From Aphelocoma coerulescens (lineage: Eukaryota > Chordata > Aves > Passeriformes > Corvidae): DNA of 64,000 bases. The stretch lies in NCBI RefSeq assembly GCF_041296385.1, contig NW_027184063.1:186001-250000 (forward strand), read 5' to 3'. Both the position numbers and the translations under genes were made by a program. A model generated the notes under the pieces. The model saw nothing but the letters and a program-made list of their open reading frames with translations. It made no database searches and was not told where the DNA came from. Below are positions 34,219-46,970 of this stretch, one piece after another; position 1 is the stretch's first letter; the number at the start of each line of letters is the position of its first letter.

Positions 34219-36344
34219 TCATTTTTGCATATCCCAAACCCCCTTCCAAACATCCAGCAGCTGCTTGTAAAGAAGAAGTCCTAGAACAAAAAGCCAGTGC
34301 TGCCTTTCATAGCCCCTTTGCTGTCTATGAAGTAGAGGAAAGAAGCTAGTGAGACGCACTTTCTTTCTCAACTCCATAGAGCGCATCCTTCTCTCAAGGT
34401 GGCAGAGTCCTTGGCGGAAGTGAAGCATCTGCAGCTGCAGTTCAGACTGAGAGATGTGCCAGGACAGGAAACATTTGCTGACCTTCCCTGTTCCCTGTGC
34501 AACATGATTCTCGCAGCCCAGTCACTTTCACACACCTTCGGTATCCCTGAGTCCAAGCAGCTAAAGCTCACAGAGACAGAAGTGTCAGGAAGGAAAGCGT
34601 TGCAAAAGCACCCCCTTCTCTTATCAGCATATAAATTGTGCACAACAGTCTGCGGCACCGAACCTTCCTTCTCAGATAGACATGCCATCACACTTTTCAC
34701 TCTTGCAGCTCGGTTGAAAAGCTCCAGCAGCTGCTCCCGCAATAGCAAAAGGTTCTAGAAGTGAAAGCCAGTTTGGGGCTGCACCTTCTCCTTGCCGCAT
34801 GTAAGCCACACCAAACTCCCTGATGCACTCTGTCCTCCCCTTCTCAAAGGAGTAGACGGTGGCATCAGGACACACCTGTGTCCCAGCAGCTGGGTGCCCA
34901 GCCGGGAGCAGGAGCAGGGCTGGGGCTGCTCCCAAAGTTGCCCTGCCCCAATGCCAGAGCCAGACATGGGCTGAGGGGGGGCTGGATCAGGCTTTATTGT
35001 CCAGCTGCATGCCAGGAGTGAGCACAAAATCTACCTGCATTCTCTGCAGCATGCCATCCTGGAGCAGAGCCATTGCCAAAGGAAGCCGTGAGCCCGTGAC
35101 AAGCCAGTGCCGGAGTGGGATCCTAGCAGCACCTGTGGAAACTGGGAGAGAGGAGCCCACCTGGAGCAGGTTCGTGCAGGATTAATCATCCTGTGGCTTC
35201 CCACCAGGGTCCTGTTGCTTCCAAAAGGCCCCACAGTGTCACTGTGGCCCCTCGGTTCCACCAGGTTCCATAGCGTCACTGTGGTGCCCAGGGTTCCGTC
35301 AGCTTCGCCAGCATCCCCACAGTCTCCAGGGCTCCCTGAGCTTCTGTGGTGTCACAGTGGAGGCAGGGTTGCATCAGGTTCCATAGCGTCACCACGGTCT
35401 CCAGGGCTCCCTGAGCTTCTGTGGTGTCACAGTGGAGGCAGGGTTGCATCAGGTTCCATAGCATCAGCACGGTCTCCAGGGCTCCCCTGAGCTTCTGTGG
35501 TGTCACAGTGGAGGCAGGGTTGCATCAGGTTCCATAGCATCAGCACGGTCTCCAGGGCTCCCCTGAGCTTCTGTGGTGGTGTCACAGAGGAGCCAGGCTT
35601 CCTTGTAGTTCCCCAGCATCACAAAGGCTCTCCTGGGAGCCACGGGTCACAAAGCACCGTGGGCTCTGTGCAGCCCCGCTGTGTCACAATGGCCGCTGGC
35701 TTCCACGAGTCCCCGCAGTGTCCCAGTGGGCCCGTGGCTTTAGGAGTGGGTGGCTGGGAGTTGGTGCCAGCGGCTGGGGGAGAAGCAGCAGGGACTGTGT
35801 GCGGACAGTGCCATGGCCACTTGTGTGGCCACTGGTGTCTCTGTGCCAGGCACAGCCGTGGTGTGTAACACCGGCTCCGGGTCCTTTGGCTGTGCAGGTG
35901 GCAGTCACGGCCTGGAGCAGGGCTGCTCCCGGAGGACAGCCTGGGGCAGGAGGCTGCTGGAGATTCATTCCCCACGCGCTGCAGCTCCTTGTCATGAGGT
36001 GCTCGGAGTGATTGGAAAGGCTGTTGGCAGCAGGCAGTTCTGTGGGTTCGAGCTGTGGAGCTGTCAGCGGGAATGCAAAGGCCAAGCTGGTGAGCCTTTT
36101 GTCCTGGTGCCTTTAGTGTGTGAGCAGTCCCTGGTGCCGTTGTCTTTGGATCCTGAGTGTGGGAGAGGCAAGGCTTAGGATGGTGTGTAGAGCTGAGAAG
36201 GAAAGTGCCGAGAGCAGCGTGTGTGCTGCTGCTTTGAGGGGTGCAGTTGAAGTTGTAGGCAGCAAGAGCTTTCTCAGCTGGCCCTTTGGTGAGCTCTGCT
36301 TTTGCCAGATGGCTTCCATCTTACCCTCTTACCATCTTAGCCTC
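34219..36344. repeat. Monomer 17 (2126 bp, n=3), type A
   Basis: Block 35341-35567. It carries all type-A markers (ACAGTCTG, GCCCTGCC, GGAAACTGGG) plus CTATGAAGTAG, which monomer 14 lacks. It lies 6226 bp after monomer 14 and 6376 bp before monomer 20. Confidence 0.96.
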
Positions 36345-38394
36345 TCATTTTTGCATATCCCAAACCCCCTTCCAAACATCCAGCAGCTGCTTGTAAAGAA
36401 GAAGTCCTAGAACAAAAAGCCAGTGCTGCCTTTCATAGCCCCTTTGCTGTCTATGAACTAGAGGAAAGAAGCTAGTGAGACGCACTTTCTTTCTCAACTC
36501 CATAGAGCGCATCCTTCTCTCAAGGTGGCAGAGTCCTTGGCGGAAGTGAAGCATCTGCAGCTGCAGTTCAGACTGAGAGATGTGCCAGGACAGGAAACAT
36601 TTGCTGACCTTCCCTGTTCCCTGTGCAACATGATTCTCGCAGCCCAGTCAGTTTCACACACCTTCGGTATCCCTGAGTCCAAGCAGCTAAAGCTCACAGA
36701 GACAGAAGTGTCAGGAAGGAAAGCGTTGCAAAAGCACCCCCTTCTCTTATCAGCATATAAATTGTGCACAACAGGCTGCGGCACCGAACCTTCCTTCTCA
36801 GATAGACATGCCATCACACTTTTCACTCTTGCAGCTCGGTTGAAAAGCTCCAGCAGCTGCTCCCGCAATAGCAAAAGGTTCTAGAAGTGAAAGCCAGTTT
36901 GGGGCTGCACCTTCTCCTTGCCGCATGTAAGCCACACCAAACTCCCTGATGCACTCTGTCCTCCCCTTCTCAAAGGAGTAGACGGTGGCATCAGGACACA
37001 CCTGTGTCCCAGCAGCTGGGTGCCCAGCCGGGAGCAGGAGCATGGCTGGGGCTGCTCCCAAAGTTGCCCCGCCCCAATGCCAGAGCCAGACATGGGCTGA
37101 GGGGGGGCTGGATCAGGCTTTATTGTCCAGCTGCATGCCAGGAGTGAGCACAAAATCTACCTGCATTCTCTGCAGCATGCCATCCTGGAGCAGAGCCATT
37201 GCCAAAGGAAGCCGTGAGCCCGTGCCAAGCCAGTGCCGGAGTGGGATCCTAGCAGCACCTGTGGAAGCCGGGAGAGAGGAGCCCACCTGGAGCAGGTTCG
37301 TGCAGGATTAATCATCCTGTGGCTTCCCACCAGGGTCCTGTTGCTTCCAAAAGGCCCCACAGTGTCACTGTGGCCCCTCGGTTCCACCAGGTTCCATAGC
37401 GTCACTGTGGTGCCCAGGGTTCCGTCAGCTTCGCCAGCATCCCCACAGTCTCCAGGGCTCCCCGAGCTTCTGTGGTGTCACAGTGGAGGCAGGGTTGCAT
37501 CAGGTTCCATAGCATCAGCACGGTCTCCAGGGCTCCCTGAGCTTCTGTGGTGTCACAGTGGAGGCAGGGTTGCATCAGGTTCCATAGCATCAGCACGGTC
37601 TCCAGGGCTCCCCTGAGCTTCTGTGGTGGTGTCACAGAGGAGCCAGGCTTCCTTGTAGTTCCCCAGCATCACAAAGGCTCTCCTGGGAGCCACGGGTCAC
37701 AAAGCACCGTGGGCTCTGTGCAGCCCCGCTGTGTCACAATGGCTGCTGGCTTCCACGAGCCCCCGCAGTGTCCCAGTGGGCCCCGTGGCTTTAGGAGTGG
37801 GTGGCTGGGAGTTGGTGCCAGCGGCTGGGGGAGCAGCAGCAGGGACTGTGTGTGGACAGTGCCATGGCCACTTGTGTGGCCACTGGTGTCTCTGTGCCAG
37901 GCACAGCCGTGGTGTGTAACACCGGCTCCGGGTCCTTTGGCTGTGCAGGTGGCAGTCACGGCCTGGAGCAGGGCTGCTCCCGGGGGACAGCCTGGGGCAG
38001 GAGGCTGCTGGAGATTCATTCCCCACACGCTGCAGCTCCTTGTCATGAGGTGCTCGGAGTGATTGGAAAGGCTGTTGCCAGCAGGCAGTTCTGTGGGTTC
38101 GAGCTGTGGAGCTGTCAGCGGGAATGCAAAGGCCAAGCTGGTGAGCCTTTTGTCCTGGTGCCTTTAGTGTGTGAGCAGTCCCTGGTGCCGTTGTCTTTGG
38201 ATCCTGAGTGTGGGAGAGGCAAGGCTTAGGATGGTGTGTAGAGCTGAGAAGGAAAGTGCGGGGAGCAGCGTGTGTGCTGCTGCTTTGAGGGGTGCAGTTG
38301 AAGTTGTAGGCAGCAAGAGCTTTCTCAGCTGGCCCTTTTGTGAGCTCTGCTTTTCCAGATGGCTTCCATCTTACCCTCTTACCATCTTAGCCTC
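36345..38394. repeat. Monomer 18 (2050 bp, n=2), type B
   Basis: Block 37467-37617. The tail is that of monomer 15 (GGGCCCCGTGG, GTGCGGGGAGC, CTTTTCCAG), with GTGTGTAG instead of GTGCGTAG. The toggle base is GATCAGG. Confidence 0.96.
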
Positions 38395-40594
38395 TCATTT
38401 TTGCATATCCCAAACCCCCTTCCAAACATCCAGCAGCTGCTTGTAAAGAAGAAGTCCTAGAACAAAAAGCCAGTGCTGCCTTTCATAGCCCCTTTGCTGT
38501 CTATGAACTAGAGGAAAGAAGCTAGTGAGACGCACTTTCTTTCTCAACTCCATAGAGCGCATCCTTCTCTCAAGGTGGCAGAGTCCTTGGCTGAAGTGAA
38601 GCATCTGCAGCTGCAGTTCAGACTGAGAGATGTGCCAGGACAGGAAACATTTGCTGACCTTCCCTGTTCCCTGTGCAACATGATTCTCGCAGCCCAGTCA
38701 GTTTCACACACCTTCGGTATCCCTGAGTCCAAGCAGCTAAAGCTCACAGAGACAGAAGTGTCAGGAAGGAAAGCGTTGCAAAAGCACCCCCTTCTCTTAT
38801 CAGCATATAAATTGTGCACAACAGGCTGCGGCACCGAACCTTCCTTCTCAGATAGACATGCCATCACACTTTTCACTCTTGCAGCTCGGTTGAAAAGCTC
38901 CAGCAGCTGCTCCCGCAATAGCAAAAGGTTCTAGAAGTGAAAGCCAGTTCGGGGCTGCACCTTCTCCTTGCCGCATGTAAGCCACACCAAACTCCCTGAT
39001 GCACTCTGTCCTCCCCTTCTCAAAGGAGTAGACGGTGGCATCAGGACACACCTGTGTCCCAGCAGCTGGGTGCCCAGCCGGGAGCAGGAGCATGGCTGGG
39101 GCTGCTCCCAAAGTTGCCCCGCCCCAATGCCAGAGCCAGACATGGGCTGAGGGGGGGCTGGATGAGGCTTTATTGTCCAGCTGCATGCCAGGAGTGAGCA
39201 CAAAATCTACCTGCATTCTCTGCAGCATGCCATCCTGGAGCAGAGCCATTGCCAAAGGAAGCCATGAGCCCGTGCCAAGCCAGTGCCGGAGTGGGATCCT
39301 AGCAGCACCTGTGGAAGCCGGGAGAGAGGAGCCCACCTGGAGCAGGTTCGTGCAGGATTAATCATCCCGTGGCTTCCCACCAGGGTCCTGTTGCTTCCAA
39401 AAGGCCCCACAGTGTCACTGTGGCCCCTCGGTTCCACCAGGTTCCATAGCGTCACTGTGGTGCCCAGGGTTCCGTCAGCTTCGCCAGCATCCCCACAGTC
39501 TCCAGGGCTCCCCGAGCTTCTGTGGTGTCACAGTGGAGGCAGGGTTGCATCAGGTTCCATAGCGTCACCACGGTTTCCAGGGCTCCCTGAGCTTCTGTGG
39601 TGTCACAGTGGAGGCAGGGTTGCATCAGGTTCCATAGCATCACCACAGTCTCCAGGGCTCCCTGAGCTTCTGTGGTGTCACAGTGGAGGCAGGGTTGCAT
39701 CAGGTTCCATAGCATCAGCACGGTCTCCAGGGCTCCCCGAGCTTCTGTGGTGTCACAGTGGAGGCAGGGTTGCATCAGGTTCCATAGCATCACCACGGTC
39801 TCCAGGGCTCCCCTGAGCTTCTGTGGTGATGTCACAGAGGAGCCAGGCTTCCTTGTAGTTCCCCAGCATCACAAAGGCTCTCCTGGGAGCCACGGGTCAC
39901 AAAGCACCGTGGGCTCTGTGCAGCCCCGCTGTGTCACAATGGCCGCTGGCTTCCACGAGTCCCCGCAGTGTCCCAGTGGGCCCGTGGCTTTAGGAGTGGG
40001 TGGCTGGGAGTTGGTGCCAGCGGCTGGGGGAGAAGCAGCAGGGACTGTGTGCGGACAGTGCCATGGCCACTTGTGTGGCCACTGGTGTCTCTGTGCCAGG
40101 CACAGCCGTGGTGTGTAACACCAGCTCCGGGTCCTTTGGCTGTGCAGGTGGCAGTCACGGCCTGGAGCAGGGCTGCTCCCGGAGGACAGCCTGGGGCAGG
40201 AGGCTGCTGGAGATTCATTCCCCACGCGCTGCAGCTCCTTGTCATGAGGTGCTCGGAGTGATTGGAAAGGCTGTTGGCAGCAGGCAGTTCTGTGGGTTCG
40301 AGCTGTGGAGCTGTCAGCGGGAATGCAAAGGCCAAGCTGGTGAGCCTTTTGTCCTGGTGCCTTTAGTGTGTGAGCAGTCCCTGGTGCCGTTGTCTTTGGA
40401 TCCTGAGTGTGGGAGAGGCAAGGCTTAGGATGGTGTGTAGAGCTGAGAAGGAAAGTGCCGAGAGCAGCGTGTGTGCTGCTGCTTTGAGGGGTGCAGTTGA
40501 AGTTGTAGGCAGCAAGAGCTTTCTCAGCTGGCCCTTTGGTGAGCTCTGCTTTTGCCAGATGGCTTCCATCTTACCCTCTTACCATCTTAGCCTC
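38395..40594. repeat. Monomer 19 (2200 bp, n=4), type C
   Basis: Block 39517-39817. It carries AAGCCATGAG near 39263. It differs from monomer 16 by one extra repeat, joined by CTCCCCGAGC, and by GTGATGTCAC at the right edge. ACACCAGCTC near 40122 (CpG to CpA) is private. Confidence 0.96.
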
Positions 40595-42720
40595 TCATTT
40601 TTGCATATCCCAAACCCCCTTCCAAACATCCAGCAGCTGCTTGTAAAGAAGAAGTCCTAGAACAAAAAGCCAGTGCTGCCTTTCATAGCCCCTTTGCTGT
40701 CTATGAAGTAGAGGAAAGAAGCTAGTGAGACGCACTTTCTTTCTCAACTCCATAGAGCGCATCCTTCTCTCAAGGTGGCAGAGTCCTTGGCGGAAGTGAA
40801 GCATCTGCAGCTGCAGTTCAGACTGAGAGATGTGCCAGGACAGGAAACATTTGCTGACCTTCCCTGTTCCCTGTGCAACATGATTCTCGCAGCCCAGTCA
40901 CTTTCACACACCTTCGGTATCCCTGAGTCCAAGCAGCTAAAGCTCACAGAGACAGAAGTGTCAGGAAGGAAAGCGTTGCAAAAGCACCCCCTTCTCTTAT
41001 CAGCATATAAATTGTGCACAACAGTCTGCGGCACCGAACCTTCCTTCTCAGATAGACATGCCATCACACTTTTCACTCTTGCAGCTCGGTTGAAAAGCTC
41101 CAGCAGCTGCTCCCGCAATAGCAAAAGGTTCTAGAAGTGAAAGCCAGTTTGGGGCTGCACCTTCTCCTTGCCGCATGTAAGCCACACCAAACTCCCTGAT
41201 GCACTCTGTCCTCCCCTTCTCAAAGGAGTAGACGGTGGCATCAGGACACACCTGTGTCCCAGCAGCTGGGTGCCCAGCCGGGAGCAGGAGCAGGGCTGGG
41301 GCTGCTCCCAAAGTTGCCCTGCCCCAATGCCAGAGCCAGACATGGGCTGAGGGGGGGCTGGATCAGGCTTTATTGTCCAGCTGCATGCCAGGAGTGAGCA
41401 CAAAATCTACCTGCATTCTCTGCAGCATGCCATCCTGGAGCAGAGCCATTGCCAAAGGAAGCCGTGAGCCCGTGACAAGCCAGTGCCGGAGTGGGATCCT
41501 AGCAGCACCTGTGGAAACTGGGAGAGAGGAGCCCACCTGGAGCAGGTTCGTGCAGGATTAATCATCCTGTGGCTTCCCACCAGGGTCCTGTTGCTTCCAA
41601 AAGGCCCCACAGTGTCACTGTGGCCCCTCGGTTCCACCAGGTTCCATAGCGTCACTGTGGTGCCCAGGGTTCCGTCAGCTTCGCCAGCATCCCCACAGTC
41701 TCCAGGGCTCCCTGAGCTTCTGTGGTGTCACAGTGGAGGCAGGGTTGCATCAGGTTCCATAGCGTCACCACGGTCTCCAGGGCTCCCAGAGGTTCTGTGG
41801 TGTCACAGTGGAGGCAGGGTTGCATCAGGTTCCATAGCATCAGCACGGTCTCCAGGGCTCCCCTGAGCTTCTGTGGTGTCACAGTGGAGGCAGGGTTGCA
41901 TCAGGTTCCATAGCATCAGCACGGTCTCCAGGGCTCCCCTGAGCTTCTGTGGTGGTGTCACAGAGGAGCCAGGCTTCCTTGTAGTTCCCCAGCATCACAA
42001 AGGCTCTCCTGGGAGCCACGGGTCACAAAGCACCGTGGGCTCTGTGCAGCCCCGCTGTGTCACAATGGCCGCTGGCTTCCACGAGTCCCCGCAGTGTCCC
42101 AGTGGGCCCGTGGCTTTAGGAGTGGGTGGCTGGGAGTTGGTGCCAGCGGCTGGGGGAGAAGCAGCAGGGACTGTGTGCGGACAGTGCCATGGCCACTTGT
42201 GTGGCCACTGGTGTCTCTGTGCCAGGCACAGCCGTGGTGTGTAACACCGGCTCCGGGTCCTTTGGCTGTGCAGGTGGCAGTCACGGCCTGGAGCAGGGCT
42301 TCTCCCGGAGGACAGCCTGGGGCAGGAGGCTGCTGGAGATTCATTCCCCACGCGCTGCAGCTCCTTGTCATGAGGTGCTCGGAGTGATTGGAAAGGCTGT
42401 TGGCAGCAGGCAGTTCTGTGGGTTCGAGCTGTGGAGCTGTCAGCGGGAATGCAAAGGCCAAGCTGGTGAGCCTTTTGTCCTGGTGCCTTTAGTGTGTGAG
42501 CAGTCCCTGGTGCCGTTGTCTTTGGATCCTGAGTGTGGGAGAGGCAAGGCTTAGGATGGTGTGTAGAGCTGAGAAGGAAAGTGCCGAGAGCAGCGTGTGT
42601 GCTGCTGCTTTGAGGGGTGCAGTTGAAGTTGTAGGCAGCAAGAGCTTTCTCAGCTGGCCCTTTGGTGAGCTCTGCTTTTGCCAGATGGCTTCCATCTTAC
42701 CCTCTTACCATCTTAGCCTC
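40595..42720. repeat. Monomer 20 (2126 bp, n=3), type A
   Basis: Block 41717-41943. All type-A markers are present. It differs from monomer 17 by an AGAGGTTCTG junction between repeats 1 and 2. GGGCTTCTCCC near 42300 is private. Confidence 0.96.
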
Positions 42721-44769
42721 TCATTTTTGCATATCCCAAACCCCCTTCCAAACATCCAGCAGCTGCTTGTAAAGAAGAAGTCCTAGAACAAAAAGCCAGT
42801 GCTGCCTTTCATAGCCCCTTTGCTGTCTATGAACTAGAGGAAAGAAGCTAGTGAGACGCACTTTCTTTCTCAACTCCATAGAGCGCATCCTTCTCTCAAG
42901 GTGGCAGAGTCCTTGGCGGAAGTGAAGCATCTGCAGCTGCAGTTCAGACTGAGAGATGTGCCAGGACAGGAAACATTTGCTGACCTTCCCTGTTCCCTGT
43001 GCAACATGATTCTCGCAGCCCAGTCACTTTCACACACCTTCGGTATCCCTGAGTCCAAGCAGCTAAAGCTCACAGAGACAGAAGTGTCAGGAAGGAAAGC
43101 GTTGCAAAAGCACCCCCTTCTCTTATCAGCATATAAATTGTGCACAACAGGCTGCGGCACCGAACCTTCCTTCTCAGATAGACATGCCATCACACTTTTC
43201 ACTCTTGCAGCTCGGTTGAAAAGCTCCAGCAGCTGCTCCCGCAATAGCAAAAGGTTCTAGAAGTGAAAGCCAGTTCGGGGCTGCACCTTCTCCTTGCCGC
43301 ATGTAAGCCACACCAAACTCCCTGATGCACTCTGTCCTCCCCTTCTCAAAGGAGTAGACGGTGGCATCAGGACACACCTGTGTCCCAGCAGCTGGGTGCC
43401 CAGCCGGGAGCAGGAGCATGGCTGGGGCTGCTCCCAAAGTTGCCCCGCCCCAATGCCAGAGCCAGACATGGGCTGAGGGGGGGCTGGATCAGGCTTTATT
43501 GTCCAGCTGCATGCCAGGAGTGAGCACAAAATCTACCTGCATTCTCTGCAGCATGCCATCCTGGAGCAGAGCCATTGCCAAAGGAAGCCGTGAGCCCGTG
43601 CCAAGCCAGTGCCGGAGTGGGATCCTAGCAGCACCTGTGGAAGCCGGGAGAGAGGAGCCCACCTGGAGCAGGTTCGTGCAGGATTAATCATCCTGTGGCT
43701 TCCCACCAGGGTCCTGTTGCTTCCAAAAGGCCCCACAGTGTCACTGTGGCCCCTCGGTTCCACCAGGTTCCATAGCGTCACTGTGGTGCCCAGGGTTCCG
43801 TCAGCTTCGCCAGCATCCCCACAGTCTCCAGGGCTCCCCGAGCTTCTGTGGTGTCACAGTGGAGGCAGGGTTGCATCAGGTTCCATAGCATCAGCACGGT
43901 CTCCAGGGCTCCCTGAGCTTCTGTGGTGTCACAGTGGAGGCAGGGTTGCATCTGGTTCCATAGCATCACCACGGTCTCCAGGGCTCCCCTGAGCTTCTGT
44001 GGTGGTGTCACAGAGGAGCCAGGCTTCCTTGTAGTTCCCCAGCATCACAAAAGCTCTCCTGGGAGCCACGGGTCACAAAGCACCGTGGGCTCTGTGCAGC
44101 CCCGCTGTGTCACAATGGCCGCTGGCTTCCAGGAGCCCCCGCAGTGTCCCAGTGGGCCCGTGGCTTTAGGAGTGGGTGGCTGGGAGTTGGTGCCAGCGGC
44201 TGGGGGAGAAGCAGCAGGGACTGTGTGTGGACAGTGCCATGGCCACTTGTGTGGCCACTGGTGTCTCTGTGCCAGGCACAGCCGTGGTGTGTAACACCGG
44301 CTCCGGGTCCTTTGGCTGTGCAGGTGGCAGTCACGGCCTGGAGCAGGGCTGCTCCCGGGGGACAGCCTGGGGCAGGAGGCTGCTGGAGATTCATTCCCCA
44401 CACGCTGCAGCTCCTTGTCATGAGGTGCTCGGAGTGATTGGAAAGGCTGTTGGCAGCAGGCAGTTCTGTGGGTTCGAGCTGTGGAGCTGTCAGCGGGAAT
44501 GCAAAGGCCAAGCTGGTGAGCCTTTTGTCCTGGTGCCTTTAGTGTGTGAGCAGTCCCTGGTGCCGTTGTCTTTGGATCCTGAGTGTGGGAGAGGCAAGGC
44601 TTAGGATGGTGCGTAGAGCTGAGAAGGAAAGTGCCGAGAGCAGCGTGTGTGCTGCTGCTTTGAGGGGTGCAGTTGAAGTTGTAGGCAGCAAGAGCTTTCT
44701 CAGCTGGCCCTTTGGTGAGCTCTGCTTTTCCAGATGGCTTCCATCTTACCCTCTTACCATCTTAGCCTC
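42721..44769. repeat. Monomer 21 (2049 bp, n=2), type B position
   Basis: Block 43843-43993. GCATCTGGTT near 43953 is private, inside the second repeat. By length and tail variants it matches monomer 6 (shift 31,803 bp), while its place in the A-B-C order is that of type B. Confidence 0.96.
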
Positions 44770-46970
44770 TCATTTTTGCATATCCCAAACCCCCTTCCAA
44801 ACATCCAGCAGCTGCTTGTAAAGAAGAAGTCCTAGAACAAAAAGCCAGTGCTGCCTTTCATAGCCCCTTTGCTGTCTATGAACTAGAGGAAAGAAGCTAG
44901 TGAGACGCACTTTCTTTCTCAACTCCATAGAGCGCATCCTTCTCTCAAGGTGGCAGAGTCCTTGGCTGAAGTGAAGCATCTGCAGCTGCAGTTCAGACTG
45001 AGAGATGTGCCAGGACAGGAAACATTTGCTGACCTTCCCTGTTCCCTGTGCGACATGATTCTCGCAGCCCAGTCAGTTTCACACACCTTCGGTATCCCTG
45101 AGTCCAAGCAGCTAAAGCTCACAGAGACAGAAGTGTCAGGAAGGAAAGCGTTGCAAAAGCACCCCCTTCTCTTATCAGCATATAAATTGTGCACAACAGG
45201 CTGCGGCACCGAACCTTCCTTCTCAGATAGACATGCCATCACACTTTTCACTCTTGCAGCTCGGTTGAAAAGCTCCAGCAGCTGCTCCCGCAATAGCAAA
45301 AGGTTCTAGAAGTGAAAGCCAGTTCGGGGCTGCACCTTCTCCTTGCCGCATGTAAGCCACACCAAACTCCCTGATGCACTCTGTCCTCCCCTTCTCAAAG
45401 GAGTAGACGGTGGCATCAGGACACACCTGTGTCCCAGCAGCTGGGTGCCCAGCCGGGAGCAGGAGCATGGCTGGGGCTGCTCCCAAAGTTGCCCCGCCCC
45501 AATGCCAGAGCCAGACATGGGCTGAGGGGGGGCTGGATGAGGCTTTATTGTCCAGCTGCATGCCAGGAGTGAGCACAAAATCTACCTGCATTCTCTGCAG
45601 CATGCCATCCTGGAGCAGAGCCATTGCCAAAGGAAGCCATGAGCCCGTGCCAAGCCAGTGCCGGAGTGGGATCCTAGCAGCACCTGTGGAAGCCGGGAGA
45701 GAGGAGCCCACCTGGAGCAGGTTCGTGCAGGATTAATCATCCCGTGGCTTCCCACCAGGGTCCTGTTGCTTCCAAAAGGCCCCACAGTGTCACTGTGGCC
45801 CCTCGGTTCCACCAGGTTCCATAGCGTCACTGTGGTGCCCAGGGTTCCGTCAGCTTCGCCAGCATCCCCACAGTCTCCAGGGCTCCCCGAGCTTCTGTGG
45901 TGTCACAGTGGAGGCAGGGTTGCATCAGGTTCCATAGCGTCACCACGGTTTCCAGGGCTCCCTGAGCTTCTGTGGTGTCACAGTGGAGGCAGGGTTGCAT
46001 CAGGTTCCATAGCATCACCACAGTCTCCAGGGCTCCCTGAGCTTCTGTGGTGTCACAGTGGAGGCAGGGTTGCATCAGGTTCCATAGCATCAGCACGGTC
46101 TCCAGGGCTCCCCTGAGCTTCTGTGGTGTCACAGTGGAGGCAGGGTTGCATCAGGTTCCATAGCATCACCACGGTCTCCAGGGCTCCCCTGAGCTTCTGT
46201 GGTGGTGTCACAGAGGAGCCAGGCTTCCTTGTAGTTCCCCAGCATCACAAAGGCTCTCCTGGGAGCCACGGGTCACAAAGCACCGTGGGCTCTGTGCAGC
46301 CCCGCTGTGTCACAATGGCCGCTGGCTTCCACGAGTCCCCGCAGTGTCCCAGTGGGCCCGTGGCTTTAGGAGTGGGTGGCTGGGAGTTGGTGCCAGCGGC
46401 TGGGGGAGAAGCAGCAGGGACTGTGTGCGGACAGTGCCATGGCCACTTGTGTGGCCACTGGTGTCTCTGTGCCAGGCACAGCCGTGGTGTGTAACACCGG
46501 CTCCGGGTCCTTTGGCTGTGCAGGTGGCAGTCACGGCCTGGAGCAGGGCTGCTCCCGGAGGACAGCCTGGGGCAGGAGGCTGCTGGAGATTCATTCCCCA
46601 CGCGCTGCAGCTCCTTGTCATGAGGTGCTCGGAGTGATTGGAAAGGCTGTTGGCAGCAGGCAGTTCTGTGGGTTCGAGCTGTGGAGCTGTCAGCGGGAAT
46701 GCAAAGGCCAAGCTGGTGAGCCTTTTGTCCTGGTGCCTTTAGTGTGTGAGCAGTCCCTGGTGCCGTTGTCTTTGGATCCTGAGTGTGGGAGAGGCAAGGC
46801 TTAGGATGGTGTGTAGAGCTGAGAAGGAAAGTGCCGAGAGCAGCGTGTGTGCTGCTGCTTTGAGGGGTGCAGTTGAAGTTGTAGGCAGCAAGAGCTTTCT
46901 CAGCTGGCCCTTTGGTGAGCTCTGCTTTTGCCAGATGGCTTCCATCTTACCCTCTTACCATCTTAGCCTC
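44770..46970. repeat. Monomer 22 (2201 bp, n=4), type C
   Basis: Block 45892-46193. It carries the type-C marker AAGCCATGAG near 45638 but has GCGACATG in the leader like monomers 7 and 13, so it looks mosaic between the trimeric family and the older block. Confidence 0.96.

Larger units (their letters stand above)
27993..46970. repeat. Trimeric higher-order repeat region I (monomers 14-22, A-B-C three times)
   Basis: Type A (14, 17, 20) shares GCCCTGCC and GGAAACTGGG. Type B (15, 18, 21) shares the CTTTTCCAG deletion. Type C (16, 19, 22) shares AAGCCATGAG. Periods are 6226, 6376 and 6376 bp, the difference being minisatellite copies. Confidence 0.88.
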